Source: an uncultured Lentisphaerota bacterium
GTDB taxonomy: Bacteria > Verrucomicrobiota > Kiritimatiellia > CAIQIC01
DNA: 64,000 nucleotides
Assembly: GCA_903889245.1 (NCBI GenBank)
Contig: CAISWQ010000024.1
Span: 1-64,000, forward strand
Reading direction: 5' to 3'
Both the position numbers and the translations under genes were made by a program. Under the pieces are notes generated by a model. The model was not told where the DNA came from and ran no database searches. It saw nothing but the letters and a program-made list of their open reading frames with translations. Shown piece by piece: positions 47,579-56,317 of the stretch (position 1 is the first letter of the stretch; each line of letters begins with the position of its first letter).

Positions 47579-49300
47579 TTATAGCGTCGTGTTCAAAGCA
47601 ACCGCCTTGACGGTGGGCCAGCGGACTTCGCGCGCGCCGAGCTTCAACGTCACGTTCGAGCCATCACTCGCGAGCGCGAGCGCGTCCTGTGGATGACGCG
47701 CCTTCCAGAGGTTGGCCAGCAGCAGGGCGCATTCGAGGCCATCGCCGCAACGATAGTTCCAGACCTCATCGGGTTGCGCGAGACGCGCGCCGTCATAGAT
47801 GGATTCGCCGGGAATTTTTTCCAAGGCGAGGGCAAGCTCATCGTCGCCCAGCTTCTCGGTCGCCTTGATGGAGACCGGGCTGCGCTCCAGCGCCGCCTTG
47901 AGGAACGGCGCAGGATCGCAACTGGCGAGATCACGAAAAGCGTAGAAGGCGAGGTCGGCGACGGGCAGCGTGGCGCGCAGGCTGGCAACGTACGCGATGA
48001 TCTCCTCGCGCGTCATCGCCGGGGAAATTTTCAGATGAGCCGCGGGCACCACCGGCTGTTTGCCGCTCAACGCCGGCAGTCGTGGCTCCAGCCGCGCGAA
48101 TGCCAGTAACTGCTCCACGGCGGAACGGTTGCGTATGCAGTTGCATTCCAGCTCCGCCAGCAGGCTCTCGACCTCGGCCGGCTGGTCGAGGTTCACGGCG
48201 CGCTTCTTGAAGAAGTCGTCGAACTTGTTCAGCACGATCCGGTTTTCCAGCGGAGCGGGGAAGAACTCGTCCTCGTCCATTTCGTCGAGCAGTTTGGTGC
48301 GCGTCGCGTCGCTGATCTTGCAGGAGCTGGCGTGCTCGTAGGCATAGACCTTCTCGACCGGGATGTAGTGCGCGTGGCCGTTGAACTCGTGCCGCAACTG
48401 AAAACAGGGTTGCAGGCTGGAGTATTGCCGCAGGAAGTTCAGCAGAATCTCCATCGTGATGTGGGTGGTCAGGAATTTCCGCAGATGCTGCTCGAAGCGG
48501 TGATAGGCCTTGGGATCAATGGTCGCTTCCGGGTAGAGGCAGTGGACGTGGCCGCTGACGTGGCCGACCACGGTGACCTGCTCGTGCCGGAGCGCGCGCT
48601 GCGCCTTGTCGGTCAACTCGGTGCCGTTGAACCACATGTTCTTGGTGACGAGCCGGCGGTTGTTGGTCAGCACGCCATCGTTGACGAGGATGAAATTCTG
48701 CGAGTGCAGCGGCGTCGCCAGCAAGAAGATGTCCTCCAGCGGGATGCCACAGACCACGAACATCGCCGCCGCGTAGAGCGTCGAGAGCGAGACGCACTCG
48801 CCCGCGCCGGTCGGATAGCCTTCCTTGAAGCGGAACGCGTCCATCGCCTCGACCGTTTCCGTCTTCCAGTACGGGATGATGTTGCTGGTGTACTTGTCGA
48901 GGCCGAAGTGGCGGCGGATGTCGAGGTCGAAGTAATACTTGTCGCCCTCGTAGCCGAAGAGCGCGTTGCTCTGCGCGAGCGCGGCCTCATCCATCTGCCC
49001 GCGGAAACGCGCGAGTTCGCGCTCCTTGGTCGTCAGGCCCCACGTGTCGAGGTCAAGGTTGAAGGTGTAGTGATCAATGATGAACTGCTTGAGGCGCAGG
49101 ATGCGGCGGTAGGGCGTCAGCTTGTGCAGGTCGGCGAACCAGGGATCGTTGCGCCAAGCCCAGATTTTCGGGGACATGATATTCGCCAGCACCAGGCTGA
49201 ACAGCAGTTCCGGGAAAATAAAAATCTCCATGTCGGAGAGCGTCAACGCCGACGAATACTTTTCCAGGTCCTGCGGCCGGATGGCGGGATATCGGCTCAT
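47579..49300 (-). CDS. Conserved-looking protein of unknown function with a transglutaminase-like Cys/His pattern
   Basis: 573 aa; 'YPTGAGECVSLSTLYAAAMFVVCGIPLEDIFLLATPLHSQNFILVNDGVLTNNRRLVTKNMW'. Confidence 0.6.
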   Translation of the reverse strand: MSRYPAIRPQDLEKYSSALTLSDMEIFIFPELLFSLVLANIMSPKIWAWRNDPWFADLHKLTPYRRILRLKQFIIDHYTFNLDLDTWGLTTKERELARFRGQMDEAALAQSNALFGYEGDKYYFDLDIRRHFGLDKYTSNIIPYWKTETVEAMDAFRFKEGYPTGAGECVSLSTLYAAAMFVVCGIPLEDIFLLATPLHSQNFILVNDGVLTNNRRLVTKNMWFNGTELTDKAQRALRHEQVTVVGHVSGHVHCLYPEATIDPKAYHRFEQHLRKFLTTHITMEILLNFLRQYSSLQPCFQLRHEFNGHAHYIPVEKVYAYEHASSCKISDATRTKLLDEMDEDEFFPAPLENRIVLNKFDDFFKKRAVNLDQPAEVESLLAELECNCIRNRSAVEQLLAFARLEPRLPALSGKQPVVPAAHLKISPAMTREEIIAYVASLRATLPVADLAFYAFRDLASCDPAPFLKAALERSPVSIKATEKLGDDELALALEKIPGESIYDGARLAQPDEVWNYRCGDGLECALLLANLWKARHPQDALALASDGSNVTLKLGAREVRWPTVKAVALNTTL

Positions 49301-49671
49301 AGCTTCTTTCTGCGCACCGAATACCTGCCCGCGGCCTCACACATAGCGAACCCTATCTGCTTAGGGGGCGGTTCAGGCGGTAGAGCATGTTCAGTAAAAG
49401 CATAGGGCGAATATTTGATATTCTGGCCACGCTTCAAGGTCGCAAATTGCGACCTTGAAACCAACCATTCTTGCGCCTCCGCAGTTGACAAGCGGAAAAC
49501 GAAATCCGGCGGGAATCGCTTGGCATTGTGCTTCACCGCCTCATTTAGACGTTTGGTTTCGACTCCATAGATTTCCGCCAACTCGGCTGCCAAGATGACC
49601 TTCTGATTCCGGATGGTCCTAATGCAGGTCTCAATAGGACGGCTGCCATACATGATGGTTTCCTCGCGCAT
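49297..49671 (-). pseudogene. ORF6N/KilA-N-type DNA-binding protein, apparently truncated
   Basis: RTIRNQKVILAAELAEIYGVETKRLNEAVKHNAKRFPPDFVFRLSTAEAQEWLVSRSQFATLKRGQNIKYSPYAFTEHA, then unrelated tail LPPEPPPKQIGFAMCEAAGRYSVRRKKL. Confidence 0.65.
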
Positions 49672-49681
49672 AACCGTCTGC

Positions 49682-50446
49682 TCATCCGTTGTTCGTCTCT
49701 AGGCCGGTTTTCGCGGCGCGCCGGTCGCGGATGACCTTGGCGGGGAGGCCAACGGCGATGCTGTAGGCGGCGATGTCCTTGGTCACGACCGCGCCGGTGC
49801 CGATGATGGTGTGCGCGCCGATCTTCACGCCATCGAGCACCTTGGCGCCGGCGCCGAACCAGCTATTCTCGCCCACCTCGATACCGTGCGAGGTGCTGCC
49901 GGTCTGCGTGATGTCCTCATCAAGATCGGCCACGTGGTCGCCGCCGATGAGATAGGTGTAGGCGGCCAGCAGCGTGCCCTCCCCCACGGTGACGCGGCTG
50001 CCGGAGAACACCTCGCAGTTGAAGCCGATGTTGACGCGATCGCCGAGCGTGATGTCGCCGTTCTTGCAGCTTAAGATGGAGTTGCGTCCGACGAAGGCGT
50101 TGTCGCCGATCTTGATGCCGGCGTTATCGGTGCCCTTGGCATCAATCAGGCAGTTGTCATCAATGACCACGTTGTCGCCGATCTCGATCTTGTGCGGGTG
50201 GCGGAGGATTGTGTTGAGGCCAAACACGCAGCCACGACCGCAGCGCTTGAGTAGCTTGGGATAGAGCCGCGAGCGCAGCCAGAGCCCGAGCGCGCCGGGC
50301 ACGTTGGTGCTCAAAAACTGCACCCACTCGTATTTCCAGAGCGCCCAGAAACCGGGCCGGCCGATGACCAAGTCCTGATAGAGGCCGATCTTCGACTTGC
50401 GCGGCGCGTCCATCTTCCATTGGATTCTGACGGATTCAGTTTTCAT
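49682..50446 (-). CDS. Hexapeptide-repeat acyltransferase (LbH family)
   Basis: RHPHKIEIGDNVVIDDNCLIDAKGTDNAGIKIGDNAFVGRNSILSCKNGDITLGDRVNIGFN...IEVGENSWFGAGAKVLDGVKIGAHTIIGTGAVVTKDIAAYSIAVGLPAKVIRDR. Confidence 0.92.
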   Translation of the reverse strand: MKTESVRIQWKMDAPRKSKIGLYQDLVIGRPGFWALWKYEWVQFLSTNVPGALGLWLRSRLYPKLLKRCGRGCVFGLNTILRHPHKIEIGDNVVIDDNCLIDAKGTDNAGIKIGDNAFVGRNSILSCKNGDITLGDRVNIGFNCEVFSGSRVTVGEGTLLAAYTYLIGGDHVADLDEDITQTGSTSHGIEVGENSWFGAGAKVLDGVKIGAHTIIGTGAVVTKDIAAYSIAVGLPAKVIRDRRAAKTGLETNNG

Positions 50447-50456
50447 AACATATGGC

Positions 50457-50831
50457 TCAAGGCTCTAGGCCCTCGGCTTTAGGTTTGTTCCGTAAGGCGC
50501 GAATTAATCCATTCAGCACACGACCAAACTCATCGCATTGCGTCACCAACACGGCGGATGCTGGCACATAGCCAAGGCGCGAAGCAAGCGAGACTTGATA
50601 GGCGAGTTCCTGCGATGACCCGAAAGCCATATCGAGAAAATGGAGATAGTCCGCTTCCGTGTGTCGAGCACAGCCCTCGACAATATTGGAACAAATCGAA
50701 ACCGTCGCGCGCCGCATCTGGCTGGTCAATCCAAACAATTCCGCCTTGGGAAACGACTGCGTTCCCCCATAGACCGTCAACGCCAGTTGATCAGCCAGTT
50801 CGAACGCCTTCAGTTTCTTGTGGTCGCGCAT
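50457..50831 (-). CDS. Four-helix bundle protein (23S rRNA intervening-sequence protein family)
   Basis: FELADQLALTVYGGTQSFPKAELFGLTSQMRRATVSICSNIVEGCARHTEADYLHFLDMAFGSSQELAYQVSLASRLGYV. Confidence 0.92.
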   Translation of the reverse strand: MRDHKKLKAFELADQLALTVYGGTQSFPKAELFGLTSQMRRATVSICSNIVEGCARHTEADYLHFLDMAFGSSQELAYQVSLASRLGYVPASAVLVTQCDEFGRVLNGLIRALRNKPKAEGLEP

Positions 50832-50872
50832 CCTTTGCCTTTAGTCTAGAACCTAGAGACTCGAGCCTTTCC

Positions 50873-51886
50873 TCATAACCAGCCGTTCTCTCGATACCAA
50901 CGCGCGGTCATCGCCAAGCCTTCTTCGTCGGTGTAGCGCGGCTGGAAGCCCAGCCGGTCACGAATTTTGGAGGTGTCGAACGAGCGATCCTTGGTGAAGA
51001 ACGCCACGCGCCGGCGATAGAGCGGCGGCGCGAGCTTGAACGGCTTGCAGGCCAGTTCACACAGGTCGGCGGCGAGGAAGACCGGCCACGCGGGCAGACG
51101 CAGCACTCGGCAACGGCGGCCGAGCGTCGCGCAGACGATGCGGCCGATCTGCTCCTGCGTCACCGCCGCCGGATTGCCGCAGATGAACGCCTCGCCCTGC
51201 GCGGCCGGATGCGTCGCGGCCAGCAACATGCCACTGACCAGATCCTCGACGTGAATCAGGTGATAGAGCCCCTTGCCATAGCCGAGCAGGACGAACACCG
51301 GCTTGATCGCCAGCTTGAAAATTTTCAGCAGCCGCCGGTCGCCGGGACCGTAGATCGCCGCGGGCCGGATGACAGCGTACGGTAGCTTCTTCTCGCGCGC
51401 GAAAGCATGCAACCAGAGTTCCGCCTCGGCCTTGGTCTTCTGATACATGTCGCCGGGATTGAAGGGCGATTGTTCATTCGCGGGCGGCGTCTCCACGTGG
51501 CCATGCACGCCGACGGTGGAGATATGCACGAAACGCTTGAAACCAGGTTGGTTCAACGCGGCCTCGGCCAGCAGTTGCGTACTGGTTTCGTGGACGCGCC
51601 GATGTTCATCCTCCGGCAGGCCGGAAACGCGATAGGCGGTGGCCGCATGGAAGACGAAGTGCACTCCTGCTGCCGCCTGCCGGACAACGGCAGCATCATA
51701 GATATTGCCGCGGAACCACTCGATGCCGAGATGCTTCAACGAGCCGACGTCGGCCGTATGCCGCGCAATGGCGCGCACGTGGCAGCCCTGCCCGGCCAAC
51801 CGCCGCACCAGGACGGAACCGGTGAAACCCGTCGCCCCGGTGACCAGCACCCGCACCCCCGCGGGCATCTGTCCATTTACGCTCAC
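50873..51886 (-). CDS. NAD-dependent epimerase/dehydratase (extended SDR)
   Basis: RVLVTGATGFTGSVLVRRLAGQGCHVRAIAR...AATAYRVSG...YQKTKAEAELWLHAFAREKKLPYAVIRPAAIYGPGD. Confidence 0.93.
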   Translation of the reverse strand: MSVNGQMPAGVRVLVTGATGFTGSVLVRRLAGQGCHVRAIARHTADVGSLKHLGIEWFRGNIYDAAVVRQAAAGVHFVFHAATAYRVSGLPEDEHRRVHETSTQLLAEAALNQPGFKRFVHISTVGVHGHVETPPANEQSPFNPGDMYQKTKAEAELWLHAFAREKKLPYAVIRPAAIYGPGDRRLLKIFKLAIKPVFVLLGYGKGLYHLIHVEDLVSGMLLAATHPAAQGEAFICGNPAAVTQEQIGRIVCATLGRRCRVLRLPAWPVFLAADLCELACKPFKLAPPLYRRRVAFFTKDRSFDTSKIRDRLGFQPRYTDEEGLAMTARWYRENGWL

Positions 51887-52665
51887 GCCTGCTTGTCCTC
51901 ACGCTCGAACCGCGCCAGCACCGGCGAGCCGAGCAGTTTCTTGAGCCCCAGCACGCCGCAGATTCCTTCCAGGGTGGCGGAGAGGGCCGGGCTTTTTAGC
52001 ATCCGATGCAACACCATCGGCAGGAAGAACTCCCCCTTGCGGTCCACCTTGATGAAGCCATGCCGCGCAAATTCCGCCGCCACTTCGCGGTGAGGGAACA
52101 GGGTGAATGGCCGCGTGTTCTTCTCAATCCGCTTCTTGGTGCCAAACAGCGCCGAGGAAAAGAAGTTCACACTCTGCGTGGTTGGATAATCCACAACCAC
52201 CGCGCTCTTCGCGACGCGACACAGTTCAGCAATGAGCTTGGGCCAGGCGTCGCAATGCGGCAGGAGCCGGATGGAAACCACAACATCGAACGAGCGGGCT
52301 GGGAACGGCAGCGCGACCAGATCGCCGACCGCGAATTGCAGCCGCCCGGCGTGTACCTCAGATTCGATGCGTTTGATGCACGCAGGGTCACTACCAAGCA
52401 CGGTGACATCGAAACCGGCTTGGGCAAGCGGCAGCGCAAGCTGGCCGTGGCCGCCGCCGACATCAAGCACGCTTGCGCCCGGTACGCGTTGCAGCCAGGC
52501 CAGCACGATGCGCCCCTGCACGGATAGCATCCACGCGCCTGCCGGACCGGCAAAGCGGGCGGCATAACCCTCGGAAGCGGTCTCGAGGTCCGCATGTTCG
52601 CCGGAAACGCTGGCCTGTCCTTGCTGCACGGGCGTTACCCTACCCGCTCGCCGCCCTTGCGGCAA
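51883..52665 (-). CDS. Class I SAM-dependent methyltransferase
   Basis: ASVLDVGGGHGQLALPLAQAGFDVTVLGSDPACIKRIE...GDLVALPFPARSFDVVVSIRLLPHCDAWPKLIAELCRVAKSAVVVDYPT; start uncertain. Confidence 0.88.
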   Translation of the reverse strand: MPQGRRAGRVTPVQQGQASVSGEHADLETASEGYAARFAGPAGAWMLSVQGRIVLAWLQRVPGASVLDVGGGHGQLALPLAQAGFDVTVLGSDPACIKRIESEVHAGRLQFAVGDLVALPFPARSFDVVVSIRLLPHCDAWPKLIAELCRVAKSAVVVDYPTTQSVNFFSSALFGTKKRIEKNTRPFTLFPHREVAAEFARHGFIKVDRKGEFFLPMVLHRMLKSPALSATLEGICGVLGLKKLLGSPVLARFEREDKQA

Positions 52666-52686
52666 GGCGCGCGTAAAGGGTAAGGG

Positions 52687-52761
52687 TGGAGCGGGAGATG
52701 GGACTCGAACCCACGACGTTCAGCTTGGGAAGCTGACATTCTACCACTGAATTACTCCCGC
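52687..52761 (-). tRNA. tRNA-Gly (anticodon CCC), CCA encoded
   Basis: Reverse strand GCGGGAGTAATTCAGTGGTAGAATGTCAGCTTCCCAAGCTGAACGTCGTGGGTTCGAGTCCCATCTCCCGCTCCA folds as a cloverleaf with loop TTCCCAA. Confidence 0.95.
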
Positions 52762-52804
52762 TTCGGAGTGGCGGAGACTAAACCTTCCCAAGCGGCTTGT
52801 CCAG

Positions 52805-53452
52805 CTACTGATTGGCTCCGGCACGCCACCGGTTTTCCACCCGTGCAAGAATGTGCTCCGCCACTGCGCGCTTGGAGAGTAACGGCAACTCTTCAGTACT
52901 CCACGCGTCTATGATGGTCACACGGTTGGTTTCAATCTCGAACCCGGCACCGGGCGCGGTGACATCGTTGGCGATGATCAAATCGAGATTCTTCTCGCGC
53001 AGCTTTCGCTTGGCTTCTGCGGTGACGTTGTGCGTCTCGGCGGCGAAGCCGACAAAAATTTTCTTCCCCTTCAGCGGCGCGATGGTCTTGAGGATGTCGG
53101 CGGTCGGCTTGAGAACCAGCGTCAACCGCTGCGCCCCACCCTTCTTCATCTTCCGCTTTGCGATGCGCGCCGGCGTCCAGTCGGCGACGGCGGCGGCCAT
53201 GATGAGTGCATCGCACTTCTTGAGCTGCAATTTGACCGCGGTGAGCATCTCGGCGGCGGTGACGACGCGAACCACACGCACAGCCTTCGGCGTCTGCAAC
53301 GCGACCGGGCCGGAGATAAGCGTCACCCGATGCCCGCGCGCCGCCGCCGCCTCGGCCAGCGCGAAACCCATCTTGCCCGACGACCGGTTGCTCAAAAACC
53401 GCACCGGATCAATCGGCTCCCGCGTCGGCCCAACAGTGATTAGGAGTTTCAT
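52805..53452 (-). CDS. coaB: Phosphopantothenate-cysteine ligase domain (CoaB half of CoaBC), stand-alone
   Basis: MKLLITVGPTREPIDPVRFLSNRSSGKMGFALAEAAAARGHRVTLISGPVAL...FVGFAAETHNVTAEAKRKLREKNLDLIIANDV. Confidence 0.93.
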   Translation of the reverse strand: MKLLITVGPTREPIDPVRFLSNRSSGKMGFALAEAAAARGHRVTLISGPVALQTPKAVRVVRVVTAAEMLTAVKLQLKKCDALIMAAAVADWTPARIAKRKMKKGGAQRLTLVLKPTADILKTIAPLKGKKIFVGFAAETHNVTAEAKRKLREKNLDLIIANDVTAPGAGFEIETNRVTIIDAWSTEELPLLSKRAVAEHILARVENRWRAGANQ

Positions 53453-53516
53453 AAATGAAAAGACCTTCTGCCCTCATATTGCATTTAAGGCAATACGAAA
53501 ACGCATGAACCTATGC

Positions 53517-55427
53517 TCAATTTGTTGATGCATTACCTTGATCCGAAACCACACTAAAGTTGTAGGTGTCATATCTGCTGCCTGGGACAGAAAATACATT
53601 TTCCCACAGTACTGAGTGCCCCGGAGCAAGATACCGGGTACGAAGCTCCTTCGTAAATAAATTGCCGTTTGATGATATTCGAGGGGTGAATTTGACGTTG
53701 TACAAAGGGAAAACCGAATCGTTATATAGAATTACATCATCATTTAGTATGCCCCATTTGATGTCAGCCCTGCATTTAACAGAAGTAATATCTGCAAACT
53801 GACCGCTATAAGCTGACCTAATAGACGCAAGATCTGGGTCTTCCTTCGCCCATGAAACATGCGCAAAGCCGCACTTGGTTATACAGTAATGAAACATCTT
53901 CCATGCATCCTCAACACGCTTTGCGGCAGAACAAATACATGCATAATCGTAGTAAAATGATGAATTTCCTGCCATTAAGTTGTTTATTTCACTAAATAGT
54001 TGTAATGCTTTTCCAAATTCGCCTACGTACGCATAAGCAGAACCTAGGCGCATCCTGATCGTTCCGTTTGAGTCATATGGATTATACTTCCGAGCTGCGA
54101 TGAACAAGCGAATTGCCTCATTGCTATCATATGGGCCATTGACATATCCCCTCCTCGTCGTCTGCCTAAGTTTTGATATGGAAAAGTTCCCAGCTTGGGT
54201 ATACATATATGATTTTATTTCATCATAAAAACTTTCGTCCGGTAGCAAAGAAATAGCGCGTAGTGTCTTTTCTTGTGCCTCCGCCAAAGACGATAGAGTC
54301 GCGTTTACCCCAAGTGAAATAACTTCATAATAAGCACACTGCGAAAAAAGAAATGGGTCGCGTGGTCGTGCATTGCATTCGGCAGACAATAGCGAGGCCA
54401 TCGAAGCCCAATCATTATTTTGTGTTGCACGGTTTTTCTGGTCAATTTGGTCTTGAGGGACGTTTAACCCGGTTTCACCAGGTTGCCATCCATGTCGTGA
54501 CGACAAGGTCTGCCCTACCTGCCTGAAAAGTGAATAATAGTTCTCAACGGCTGACTGAAATTTACTGTTTTCCGCGCGCACCAAAGAATTATACGCCTGC
54601 TCACGTACCGTAGACCGCTCACCTTCTTGCAGAAACATTCCCAGCAAATAGACACCAATACCCGTTAAAGCTGACCCTGCAAATCCCGCATCATTCTGTG
54701 CGGCCATAGCCGCAGCTTCACCTCCGGCATAACCTGCTTTGTAGGATGATTCAGCAATCTCCTTCTCGGCACGGGCGACCGCAAGCGCATCAATTTTTTG
54801 AATATTATTTAGCATCTCAACATACTTATCCAAGACTGCTAACTCTTCTTTTAGAACTGTAATAATTTCAGCATCGAGATGAGCACGTTCGGCATATTCT
54901 TGTGCCACTGATATTTTATTGCGAAATAGCGCCACTTGCTTTTCAAAAACATCTTGCGATTTACCAGGTGTGGGCCAAGTTGAGCTTAGAAAGTCGATAT
55001 ATCGGAGGAAGGTGAGATTGACATCAATGTCATTTGCAGCAGGAACAATATAAGGTGTCTCATCAAGTTGGGGACGAGCCGGCACTTGCACTGCAAGATT
55101 TGTTGAACCGAGTTCACCCTGAGTATTGAAACCCTTTGGTTTTGTGGGAGGAGATGAATTGACGACCGAAATTACAATTATTATTTCAACGACAAGACTA
55201 GCAATTATAAGCCCAAGCACCATTCCTCGATGTTTTGGATCACGACTAGCTTGTCCACTTGATGTCCCATGATTATTGCTATGATTGTGTGGTAGTGGTG
55301 GAGGTGAATCGTATGGAATCATTATTTTTTTACCACAAGATGGGCAGAATATTTCACTCCCATCCATATCCACAGGCGCTTCCAGTGGCTGCGAGCAATG
55401 TGGACATGCAAACTTGGTATCTGTCAT
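53517..55427 (-). CDS. Zinc-ribbon + TM + long helical/TPR-like protein of unknown function (AT-rich island)
   Basis: FACPHCSQPLEAPVDMDGSEIFCPSCGKKIMIPY; TM GMVLGLIIASLVVEIIIVISVV; 'YNPYDSNGTIRMRLGSAYAYVGEFGKALQLFSEINNL' TPR-like. Confidence 0.75.
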   Translation of the reverse strand: MTDTKFACPHCSQPLEAPVDMDGSEIFCPSCGKKIMIPYDSPPPLPHNHSNNHGTSSGQASRDPKHRGMVLGLIIASLVVEIIIVISVVNSSPPTKPKGFNTQGELGSTNLAVQVPARPQLDETPYIVPAANDIDVNLTFLRYIDFLSSTWPTPGKSQDVFEKQVALFRNKISVAQEYAERAHLDAEIITVLKEELAVLDKYVEMLNNIQKIDALAVARAEKEIAESSYKAGYAGGEAAAMAAQNDAGFAGSALTGIGVYLLGMFLQEGERSTVREQAYNSLVRAENSKFQSAVENYYSLFRQVGQTLSSRHGWQPGETGLNVPQDQIDQKNRATQNNDWASMASLLSAECNARPRDPFLFSQCAYYEVISLGVNATLSSLAEAQEKTLRAISLLPDESFYDEIKSYMYTQAGNFSISKLRQTTRRGYVNGPYDSNEAIRLFIAARKYNPYDSNGTIRMRLGSAYAYVGEFGKALQLFSEINNLMAGNSSFYYDYACICSAAKRVEDAWKMFHYCITKCGFAHVSWAKEDPDLASIRSAYSGQFADITSVKCRADIKWGILNDDVILYNDSVFPLYNVKFTPRISSNGNLFTKELRTRYLAPGHSVLWENVFSVPGSRYDTYNFSVVSDQGNASTN

Positions 55428-55436
55428 GTTTTCCTC

Positions 55437-56276
55437 CTATCTCACCTTTCGACACTTGCGAGTTAAAGTTGGGGGATAAAGGTTCCAACTTGTCCGGACT
55501 TCTTTTGCGATATAATCCAAAGCAGGAAATAGTGTTGCCCAGTGAACTCCAATTCGACGCAGGTCGAGCATAATTTTTTCTTTTTTGGCATGCGGAATCC
55601 GATATGTTTTCTTTTTTATTTCCGATGGATGCTTTGAGTCAACGGGCGGGTGCAAGGTAAACCGTGCATTTTGCTGAAGTAGTCTTCCTGTCGTTAGGTT
55701 TGGACTGATTGGGATGACAGGCGGGCTATCCACCGGCTTACCTTCCTTAAATAGAAATGTGATCACTTTGGACACCAGCGGATGAAGTACGTTGATAACA
55801 CCACGAGGGTGGTTTTTTCTTACATCAGAAATTTGAATAATGTCATTGGGATTAACCACATAGACACAGCCGTCAACTCGTGGATGTTCGCAACACGCAA
55901 AAAAAAGAGCGACAAGAGGATTCGCGGTCCAATCAAGAAGCCGTGTTGGCATTCCGTGATGTTGTGCGGCAAAATACAGATCCGTGAGTCTTGCACCGAG
56001 AGGAAAAAGCGAAGCGGAGTTTCTGCGAAATTCATCATTTACGATACGCTCTACCGCAAGAACCTTGTTTGATGCTATTGATTCTCTCTTTTTAGCTCTT
56101 TTCGTAAACCATTTTCTTAGAACCGCAGGTTGAAGTTCCCAGGTCTTGTCCGCATGTCCTCGATACCACACGGGCGAGGAGCCGCATCCAGGATCAAAAA
56201 ATCGTTGTTCCCAGTCTGCAACAACCGCAAGGATTGAAGAAACCGATTCAATATCTCGCTCGAATCTTAGAGTCAT
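55437..56276 (-). CDS. FRG domain-containing protein (AT-rich island)
   Basis: SSPVWYRGHADKTWELQPAVLRKW...FAAQHHGMPTRLLDWTANPLVALFFACCEHPRVDGCVYVVN is the FRG signature. Confidence 0.88.
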   Translation of the reverse strand: MTLRFERDIESVSSILAVVADWEQRFFDPGCGSSPVWYRGHADKTWELQPAVLRKWFTKRAKKRESIASNKVLAVERIVNDEFRRNSASLFPLGARLTDLYFAAQHHGMPTRLLDWTANPLVALFFACCEHPRVDGCVYVVNPNDIIQISDVRKNHPRGVINVLHPLVSKVITFLFKEGKPVDSPPVIPISPNLTTGRLLQQNARFTLHPPVDSKHPSEIKKKTYRIPHAKKEKIMLDLRRIGVHWATLFPALDYIAKEVRTSWNLYPPTLTRKCRKVR

Positions 56277-56317
56277 GATTTCCTCTTGTCAGATTCACTA
56301 TGACTTGCCAACCATAA

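Noticed and set aside
50457-50831. Four-helix bundle (23S IVP) gene as evidence of a nearby fragmented rRNA operon
   Set aside because: No rRNA sequence is visible in the window; this family is common as a stand-alone gene in many bacteria.
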